Below are positions 1-4,905 of a DNA stretch of 6,428 bases, piece after piece; position 1 is the first letter of the stretch; the number at the start of each line of letters is the position of its first letter. The notes beneath the pieces were generated by a model. It saw only the letters and a list, made by a program, of their open reading frames with translations. It did no database searches and was not told the DNA's origin. The translations under genes and the position numbers were made by a program. This DNA is from Cyclobacteriaceae bacterium (lineage in GTDB: Bacteria; Bacteroidota; Bacteroidia; Cytophagales; Cyclobacteriaceae), in contig JAUUZS010000262.1 in the NCBI GenBank assembly GCA_030589835.1, positions 1-6,428 on the forward strand. The letters are read 5' to 3'.

Positions 1-163
1 ATTTTGTGGGACTGGATGCAACGCCTCAGCCAAGAATGAAGTTCTGATTTTTGTGTGTAGGCAAGTAATTTAAGCGCTCAGAAAAAGAATTCTTCACAGA
101 AATCCATAACCCCGGTTAAAACTCAGCAAACTTAATATTTCTAAATTTTATTTCCATCACTCT

Positions 164-183
164 GCCAGCATGCAATTGCTGGC
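164..183. repeat. Short perfect hairpin
   Basis: GCCAGCA at 164-170 pairs with TGCTGGC at 177-183 across a 6-base loop. No T-run follows directly on either strand, so it does not look like a standard intrinsic terminator. It could be the remains of a terminator for a gene to the left, or simply an operator-like palindrome. Confidence 0.4.
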
Positions 184-287
184 CGACAGGAGCTTTTTCG
201 ATTGCTGCATCCGATTCCTATTTCGCCATTGAGCCATATGGTATATAATCCGCCTTAAATATGCGCATCATGCCTTCTTGCCCCATC

Positions 288-333
288 TCCATTTTCTTGC
301 ACTTGTATTCCAAAGAATAACAAGAAAAATGGA
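288..333. repeat. Long nested hairpin in the non-coding leader
   Basis: The arms at 288-299 and 321-333 are complementary over 12 pairs with one bulged A. The core TTTTCTTG/CAAGAAAA is perfect. Inside the loop a second stem forms, TATTC (306-310) with GAATA (315-319) around CAAA. There is no T-tract on either side, so a terminator is not indicated. It lies upstream of the proposed promoter and would not be in the lipoprotein transcript if that promoter is right. Confidence 0.45.
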
Positions 334-400
334 AGATTACAACTAGTCATTGAAACGGTATAATTCGATCCTTAATGGAACTACTTCTGTAATTGACTTA

Positions 401-429
401 TTGTCTTCTTAAAGGGGTGATTATATTTG
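401..429 (+). promoter_or_regulatory. Possible Bacteroidota housekeeping promoter
   Basis: TATATTTG at 422-429 matches the Bacteroidota -7 consensus TAnnTTTG exactly. A TTG at 401-403 lies 18 bases upstream, one base short of the usual 19-21 spacing to the -33 element. Transcription would begin near 436, giving a leader of about 160 bases before the lipoprotein start. AT-rich sequence produces such matches by chance, so this is a candidate only. Confidence 0.35.
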
Positions 430-584
430 ATAATGTACTATTATGGAGTTGTTGAGCGTTCAATTCCATAATCTGATTAATGTTTTATTTCACTTTAAAT
501 ATTAGTAAATTGTTTCAGGGATGAAACATTGCAGACTGCATATAAAACATCTTTTATTATAGATCTTCAAGGATACAATTATTA

Positions 585-599
585 ATGAACACAAAATGA
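585..599 (+). other. Four-codon upstream frame overlapping a start codon
   Basis: ATG AAC ACA AAA TGA (encoding MNTK) starts 11 bases before the lipoprotein ATG, in another frame. Its stop overlaps that ATG as ATGA. An AAGGA at 569-573 lies 11 bases before this first ATG but 22 before the lipoprotein ATG. The arrangement is what translational re-initiation or a minimal leader peptide would look like, but it may be chance. Confidence 0.2.
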
Positions 600-1531
600 A
601 AACCAATTTTACTTATACTTTTTGCATTATAATATCTGTAATTTTTAGCTCTTGTACTTCTTTTGTTTCTGTGCAGAAAACATTGCCTCCTGAAATTGCA
701 TTGCAGGAGGAATCTGCTGAATTTCTATTTGTAAATCGTTTTAAGCCTGATGATCTTGATTATAATAATAAAAACAAAATCGAAGTGTATGAGATTGGCC
801 TCCAAAGTTTTACAGGTGGCTTGAAAGCAGGTTTTGACACTTCCAGATATTACCATTTGTCACTAAGTGATACGGTAATGCCCAGCCATTCGGCCCATGA
901 GCCTGCATTCAATTTGTCGCCGGAAATTGCCCGCCAACTTTGTCGGGATTACCACCAAAATTATGTACTCACCCTTGATAACTATGATCTGTATTTTGAT
1001 AAGGAAATTGAGGTTATTGAGGATGATGATGGATCAAAAAGCAAAACCGCCTATTATGACCTAGTGCTCAATACCTACATCACCATTTATACCGACGAAG
1101 GCAAGGTAATTGAAAAAATACATGACGAAATAAGAATTCTTCATAAAGAGAGAATGGTTTTCAGTGGGTTATTTACTATCGGGCCATCCATGGGGAAAAC
1201 CGATAAAAACACCAGATTGATCTCGGATGAATTAGGAAGAAAATTTATTCAAAAATTATACCCCTTAACTTTTTCTGAGTTACATCAATTCTACAACACC
1301 AATAAATTTAGTATTGCATTTAAAGCATATAATAATCAAGATTGGCAAACTGTTGAAGAAGAGTTATTGAAGCTTTCAAAAAGTGCCGATCCTAAAATTG
1401 CAGGACGGGCAGCATATAATTTAAGTGTGTTGTATGAAAATCTTTACAGAACATCTGAAATGGAGTTCTGGCATCAAAAAGCAGTTCAAATATTAGGATC
1501 GAAAATGCCATCAAATAAGACATTTTATTAG
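596..1531 (+). CDS. Lipoprotein with TPR-like C-terminus, DUF6340-like
   Basis: Predicted 311-residue lipoprotein of unknown function. The N-terminus has a short basic start (MK), a hydrophobic stretch (about 7-17) and the lipobox FSSC, with the lipidated Cys at 20. This is good evidence for export and membrane anchoring, and it supports the ATG at 596. The middle (about 40-230) is mixed alpha/beta with an acidic patch EDDDGSK near 142-148. Residues 237-300 look like one or two TPR-type helix pairs (AFKAYNNQDW, then AAYNLSVLYENL). Order and spacing recall Bacteroidota DUF6340 lipoproteins, where a conserved domain precedes a short TPR-like region; that assignment is from memory of the family pattern. 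The gene stands alone on the plus strand and converges on the UnbU-type gene, with a MITE-like element between them. I see no terminator after the stop. The function is not known and the context does not reveal it. Confidence 0.85.
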   Translation: MKTNFTYTFCIIISVIFSSCTSFVSVQKTLPPEIALQEESAEFLFVNRFKPDDLDYNNKNKIEVYEIGLQSFTGGLKAGFDTSRYYHLSLSDTVMPSHSAHEPAFNLSPEIARQLCRDYHQNYVLTLDNYDLYFDKEIEVIEDDDGSKSKTAYYDLVLNTYITIYTDEGKVIEKIHDEIRILHKERMVFSGLFTIGPSMGKTDKNTRLISDELGRKFIQKLYPLTFSELHQFYNTNKFSIAFKAYNNQDWQTVEEELLKLSKSADPKIAGRAAYNLSVLYENLYRTSEMEFWHQKAVQILGSKMPSNKTFY

Positions 1532-1560
1532 CCCGGTGGTTCAAATACACATCCTAATTA

Positions 1561-1701
1561 GAGTCTGTCTATAAAATGGGTGTCTGATTCAGAAAGATTG
1601 CTATCAAGGCTTGTGAAGCTCGAAAAATGTGAGTTTACATTTGGTGAATGACCATTTTGAGAGCAAACGTAACGCAGATAGCGGACTTTATGGACAGACA
1701 C
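1561..1701. mobile_element. 141-bp MITE-like element with TA duplication
   Basis: The ends form an imperfect terminal inverted repeat. GAGTCTGTCTATAAA at the left (1561-1575) matches the complement of the right end (GTGTCTGTCCATAAA, from 1701 inward) at 13 of 15 positions. A TA flanks each side (1559-1560 and 1702-1703), as for transposons that duplicate TA on insertion, such as the IS630/Tc1-mariner type. No transposase is encoded; the interior is too short, although one minus-strand frame runs open through most of it. It would have been mobilised in trans by a full-length relative elsewhere. The right end supplies the last base of the UnbU-type stop codon. The parent family cannot be named from the sequence alone. 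Confidence 0.6.
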
Positions 1702-2528
1702 TATTTAACTGATCTCGCCGCTAAGCGCAAATCAATAAATTTTGCCACCGGGCCTACAATCGTTAAGGCATAAAATGGCGCATATACAAATTGATTCAAT
1801 CTTAAGATAAATTCCACCAGGGCCACAATAAAGACCACCAGCATCTGACCTTTTTTACTTCGTACATTTGTTGGTGGATCAGTGATCATGAAAAATATAA
1901 ACAACTGATACATCGGGCCTGTCAATGGCGCCACCTCGGCAAGGAATGGGTTTTGCGTGATCATACTTCTGATAAAAGCAAAAACTATAAAACTGATCAC
2001 ATAAGTGATGGTAACATGGAATTTTTTGGCGCGATATACGATGACCATGCCAAGCAACCAGATCACAGCCATCACCACAAGGTTATTTCCCCATTGAACA
2101 CTTAATCCGGCCACATAAAGTGGGGCCGTAAACAGCATCCAGGAAATACCAAAATTTGATGGATTCCATATATGCCTGCCCTTATATCGTATTACATATT
2201 TGGATAATATTGTAATGGCTGCGGTCAAAGCATAAGGCCAGTAAAAAGTCGACCGGATCAATATGCTCACACTAATCCCGGAAATGTAAGCGCTGGCAAG
2301 GTTTTTCCATTTGCCCGTGTACAACCTGCCTACCACCAAATCTAAGATAATGCTGGTTCCAATCGCAATCATTATTGTTTCATAGCCTTCCAATATTCCA
2401 TATGAAAGATGCCCCACCAGCAAAATCAATGAAATAAATATAGGAGCCATATATTTTGACAGAAACCCTCCTATCGCTTTTATAAATGTCAAATTCTTTG
2501 ATTTTATTGCCGTATCAACTGATTTCAT
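1701..2528 (-). CDS. NqrB/RnfD-related membrane protein, UnbU type
   Basis: Predicted inner-membrane protein of 275 residues, with about ten hydrophobic segments (near 28-44, 50-67, 77-92, 96-111, 126-141, 150-165, 172-186, 206-215, 229-242, 250-264). It carries two family signatures of NqrB/RnfD proteins: NPSNFG at 122-127 and TDPPT at 216-220 followed by a basic/Gly loop (RSKKGQ). In Nqr and Rnf these subunits carry flavin and help drive ion-coupled electron transfer. The covalent-FMN motif built around Gly-Ala-Thr is not present here, so the cofactor is uncertain. I chose the ATG at 2526-2528. The frame could extend to 2573, but that would start at TTG and overlap the upstream gene by 59 bp, whereas this ATG follows AAGGAGGA and overlaps by only 14 bp. 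The length suits UnbU-type proteins, found beside UnbV in enediyne clusters and also outside them. The tight overlap implies translational coupling. The TAG stop lies at the edge of a MITE-like insertion. The family call is firm; the biochemical role is not known. Confidence 0.85.
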   Translation of the reverse strand: MKSVDTAIKSKNLTFIKAIGGFLSKYMAPIFISLILLVGHLSYGILEGYETIMIAIGTSIILDLVVGRLYTGKWKNLASAYISGISVSILIRSTFYWPYALTAAITILSKYVIRYKGRHIWNPSNFGISWMLFTAPLYVAGLSVQWGNNLVVMAVIWLLGMVIVYRAKKFHVTITYVISFIVFAFIRSMITQNPFLAEVAPLTGPMYQLFIFFMITDPPTNVRSKKGQMLVVFIVALVEFILRLNQFVYAPFYALTIVGPVAKFIDLRLAARSVK

Positions 2529-4326
2529 TCTCCTCCTTAATATTATGGATTTTATTGATTTCCAATGATTCAATAATTTGCTCGTGACCTGACGACCAAA
2601 TAATGATCAACTTTTTAATTACCGTGCTTTTGCCTATGCCAAAATGGATAGTCCGTTGATTTTGAGCGCTAAAACCGATACCTCCTGATACCAATTGGGA
2701 TTGAGAATGATTATCCCAAACCAGGGTCACCCTAGCGCCAATAGCACTTTTATTGCTTAATGTCCCCTCAAGAGTAACGCCGACCCAATTATTTCCCTCC
2801 TGAATATGGTTTTTTAAAACAGCCACTCTATTATTCTGATTTGCAACAATCACGTCCAACACTCCGCGATTCCAAAGATCTGCCATTGCGACTGCCCTGC
2901 TGTCATAGGAGGGCATCTCAGAAACATATTCCGATACATCGGCAAAAACTCCTTCTTTGCCATTCATCCATATTTTGTTTGATTGATATCCCGATTGACT
3001 TCTGCCTTCCATTGCCGGCCAATTGCGTGCATCCGATATGATGGTTTTGTTTCCTCCGGTGATCTTCGAATAATCATACCAGTACGAATTGTTTTTCTTT
3101 GCCGAAATAAAGCCATTAGCCAAATACAGATCTTGATATCCGTCATTATTCAAATCGCCAAACTGGGAACCGTAACTCCACCCGCCAATCTCCACTCCCA
3201 TTGCTCCTGCTTTATTACTATATTCGATTTGATCTGCGCTTTCGTCTCGCTGCCAAAAATTATTTCCTTGCAGGAGAATCCCCATTTCGGTGATATTCGA
3301 AACATAAATACTAAAATTTCCATCATTTTTCACATCAGCCATAGATACGTTCATGCCGCTTTTTGGTGCATATCCAATTTTAGATTGTTTGCCAATTTCG
3401 ATGAATTTGTTACCATCAATATTCAGATACAATTCATCAACACTGTAGTCATTGGCGATAAAAAGATCCATGTATCCATTATTATCAACATCCATGGCAC
3501 CAAGGGCCAATGTCCATCGGGTACTTGTGAATCCTTTTTCAAAGGTCACATCCCTAAACGTGCCATCTCCCCTATTCTCAAGCAAATAATTCCTTCCACC
3601 GTTGCTTGCATATTCAAAGCTTTCTGGCATAATCGAGGTGTTTTCAAGGTTCCAAAGATCAATCTCTGCTTTATAATACCCTCCAATCAGAAGATCAACA
3701 TTCCCATCATTATTATAGTCGAACCAGATAGCGGAATTGGAATTTATCCAGTCAGGCAAACCGGCGGCTGAACTAATATTTTCGAACGCTTGTCCATTAT
3801 GATTCAAAAACAATTCTGGTTTACCCCATTTATATACAAATAAATCTTCAAACCCATCATTGTTAATATCGGCCCAAACGGAGCCCATCGACACCCCTGT
3901 CCCTGTCAAATTTATACTTCCAACACCAAGTTCCTCCGCTACATTTTCGAAAGCACCATCCCTAAGATTTTTATACAATGCATTTTGTTCACCATGTTTG
4001 CTGGTGGTCAGGTAAAAATCGTTCCATCCATCCTTATTGAAATCACACACCGAAATTGATGCACCAACAGAAGCAATCTGAGGCAAAATATGATCGAGTT
4101 TCGCATCCAGAGTTGGCGGTTGATGGACAAAATCCACACCGATCTCCTCGCTTACCTCCTCCAGGTAAAAACCAAATAAATCAAGCGCAGTATTTTTGGT
4201 TTGCTCATTAGATTGTACTTTTTCAGCAGGTTTTGATTTAAGTCCTAAAATGATTGGCACACTTAAAAGCATGATGAAAAAAGCGCTTACCAATATTTGA
4301 ATCGACAATGGTGGTTTATAATTCAT
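2515..4326 (-). CDS. FG-GAP/VCBS-repeat protein with ASPIC/UnbV domain (CRTAC1 family)
   Basis: Predicted 603-residue exported protein. Residues 9-29 form a hydrophobic N-terminal segment with no lipobox, so a signal anchor or uncleaved signal peptide facing the periplasm is likely. A typical CRTAC1 opening follows (EEVSEEIGVDFVH, 56-68). Calcium-loop motifs of FG-GAP/VCBS blades recur: DFNKDGWND (95-103), DINNDGFED (153-161), DYNNDGNVD (203-211), DVDNNGYMD (279-287), DVKNDGNFS (331-339) and DLNNDGYQD (391-399). A degenerate seventh is DLWNRGVLD (483-491). Such repeats fold into a beta-propeller. The C-terminal ASPIC/UnbV domain spans about 512-592, with SAIGARVTLVW, GFSAQNQ, HFGIG and WSSG as recognisable blocks. 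The family has no settled enzymatic activity; binding or scaffold roles are inferred. The gene overlaps the UnbU-type gene by 14 bp, so the two are almost surely one operon. The ATG at 4324-4326 is followed at once by the membrane segment and has no clear Shine-Dalgarno site. Confidence 0.92.
   Translation of the reverse strand: MNYKPPLSIQILVSAFFIMLLSVPIILGLKSKPAEKVQSNEQTKNTALDLFGFYLEEVSEEIGVDFVHQPPTLDAKLDHILPQIASVGASISVCDFNKDGWNDFYLTTSKHGEQNALYKNLRDGAFENVAEELGVGSINLTGTGVSMGSVWADINNDGFEDLFVYKWGKPELFLNHNGQAFENISSAAGLPDWINSNSAIWFDYNNDGNVDLLIGGYYKAEIDLWNLENTSIMPESFEYASNGGRNYLLENRGDGTFRDVTFEKGFTSTRWTLALGAMDVDNNGYMDLFIANDYSVDELYLNIDGNKFIEIGKQSKIGYAPKSGMNVSMADVKNDGNFSIYVSNITEMGILLQGNNFWQRDESADQIEYSNKAGAMGVEIGGWSYGSQFGDLNNDGYQDLYLANGFISAKKNNSYWYDYSKITGGNKTIISDARNWPAMEGRSQSGYQSNKIWMNGKEGVFADVSEYVSEMPSYDSRAVAMADLWNRGVLDVIVANQNNRVAVLKNHIQEGNNWVGVTLEGTLSNKSAIGARVTLVWDNHSQSQLVSGGIGFSAQNQRTIHFGIGKSTVIKKLIIIWSSGHEQIIESLEINKIHNIKEENEIS
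2531..2538 (-). promoter_or_regulatory. Internal ribosome binding site of the UnbU-type gene
   Basis: Read on the minus strand, AAGGAGGA stands two bases before the ATG at 2528; GGAGG is three bases from it, which is shorter than usual. It lies within the last codons of the UnbV-type gene. It is the main reason for preferring this start to the longer TTG-initiated frame, in which these bases would merely encode a run of arginines. Bacteroidota depend weakly on such sites, so the support is moderate. Confidence 0.5.
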
Positions 4327-4400
4327 TAATTCATGTTATATAGAAAAAATACAACGATTTAAACACTTCTTTTCCTATTCAAGAGATGCTATAAAAATCA

Positions 4401-4429
4401 CAAACGGAGAAGTTTTTCTTAATAACAAA
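4401..4429 (-). promoter_or_regulatory. Weak promoter candidate for the UnbV/UnbU pair
   Basis: On the minus strand TCCGTTTG (4408-4401) matches the Bacteroidota -7 consensus TAnnTTTG with one mismatch. TTTG (4429-4426) lies 17 bases upstream, slightly too close for the -33 element. Transcription would start about 70 bases before the UnbV-type ATG. The position is sensible but the match is poor. Confidence 0.2.
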
Positions 4430-4502
4430 TGATAACACATATTGTTGTGAGTTGCGGGCATATTAAAAAATTGCCTTTCTGGATTCCTATATGTGACAAT
4501 AG

Positions 4503-4642
4503 AATATTGAGTCCACTCCGAAAACAAAGTTTTCGTGAATTTGTGAAAATTAAGAATTATATATAATAGACAATCAGACTATTACAATAATATACTCGTG
4601 CATTCGTGGCAGGATTATACTTTTCGGAGTACACTCAATATT
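4503..4642. mobile_element. 140-bp MITE-like inverted-repeat unit
   Basis: The 22-base ends at 4503-4524 and 4621-4642 are complementary at 20 of 22 positions; the two mismatches are adjacent in the middle of the arm. No reading frame of note lies inside. The left end also folds back on itself (CGAAAAC at 4519-4525 with GTTTTCG at 4529-4535). The interior contains two related 15-mers (4534-4548 and 4597-4611, 11 of 15 identical). No clean target-site duplication is visible. The size and end structure fit a non-autonomous mobile element or dispersed intergenic repeat; a bidirectional transcription-ending structure is the alternative. Confidence 0.5.
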
Positions 4643-4652
4643 AGAATCTAAA

Positions 4653-4690
4653 TCAATTTGGAATTGAAGCCACTGCGTGGGAAGTCAATT
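4653..4690. repeat. Compact hairpin with two alternative pairings
   Basis: AATTGA at 4662-4667 can pair with TCAATT at 4653-4658 (3-base loop) or with TCAATT at 4685-4690. The second pairing encloses a further stem, CCAC (4670-4673) with GTGG (4677-4680). No T-run follows in the direction of receptor transcription. Confidence 0.3.
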
Positions 4691-4713
4691 GCTGTTGATT
4701 AAAAATGAATTAA

Positions 4714-4822
4714 GAACATTTGAACATTTGAATGAAGAATGTAGAAATATAATTGAGCGTTCTGAAATACATTTGAGCTATAGACTTTTCCTTTATTTCA
4801 TAATTCAATTGTTCTATTGTTC
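4714..4822. repeat. Imperfect inverted repeat made of short tandem units
   Basis: The left arm at 4714-4733 is GAACATTT twice then GAAT. The right arm at 4803-4822 is its complement at 17 of 20 positions and contains TTGTTCTA-type tandem units. The 69-base spacer codes for nothing recognisable. Together with the unit at 4503-4642 it makes this gap rich in fold-back DNA. Confidence 0.4.
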
Positions 4823-4905
4823 TATTATTCTTCTTTCATACAATATTGAATTAAAGTAGCAGCTTAATCATCGTTAACATGTTGCATTAGTTGCTTTTTA
4901 AGATG

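Larger units (their letters stand above)
1..595. other. Non-coding stretch upstream of the lipoprotein gene
   Basis: I see no convincing gene here. At the left edge three plus-strand frames are open only briefly, with stops at 37-39, 45-47 and 74-76. A gene ending in the first 76 bases cannot be excluded, but none of the short tails is recognisable. The rest is AT-rich with frequent stops on both strands. It holds two inverted repeats (164-183 and 288-333), a possible Bacteroidota-type promoter (401-429) and a four-codon frame touching the start of the next gene (585-599). Confidence 0.6.
4327..4905. other. 579-bp intergenic region between receptor and UnbV-type genes
   Basis: No gene is supported here. 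A 60-codon plus-strand frame (4677-4859) begins at GTG, has low-complexity Phe/Ile/Leu-rich content and overlaps an inverted repeat, so I do not call it. From right to left along the direction of transcription, the region holds a 20-base imperfect inverted repeat (4714-4822), a compact hairpin (4653-4690), a 140-bp MITE-like unit (4503-4642) and a weak promoter candidate (4401-4429). No hairpin with a T-run is visible just after the receptor stop, so read-through into the UnbV/UnbU pair cannot be excluded. Confidence 0.6.

Noticed and set aside
1..76. Possible 3' end of a gene entering from the left
   Set aside because: Three frames are briefly open, but none of the tails (the longest about 24 codons) is recognisable, so no partial gene is called.
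164..183. Hairpin as an intrinsic terminator
   Set aside because: No T-run follows the stem on either strand.
1561..1701. CRISPR, tRNA or riboswitch structure in the gaps
   Set aside because: No regularly spaced direct repeats, no cloverleaf with CCA-proximal and anticodon features, and no recognisable aptamer core were seen; the inverted repeats with a TA duplication explain this interval better.
2529..2573. Fifteen-residue N-terminal extension of the UnbU-type protein
   Set aside because: It would start at TTG, overlap the UnbV-type gene by 59 bp, and read the AAGGAGGA ribosome site as arginine codons. The ATG at 2528 is better.
2841..3146. Two short open frames (66 codons plus strand, 60 codons minus strand)
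   Set aside because: Both are alternative frames inside the well-supported UnbV-type gene, with no domain or initiation signal.
2983..3771. 262-codon open frame on the plus strand
   Set aside because: It lies wholly antisense to the FG-GAP/UnbV gene. Its Ile-rich, repetitive composition is what the complement of repeated Asp/Asn calcium-loop codons gives, and it has no recognisable domain.
4677..4859. 60-codon plus-strand frame starting at GTG
   Set aside because: It overlaps the inverted repeat 4714-4822, starts at GTG inside a hairpin, and encodes a low-complexity Phe/Ile/Leu tail with no family resemblance.
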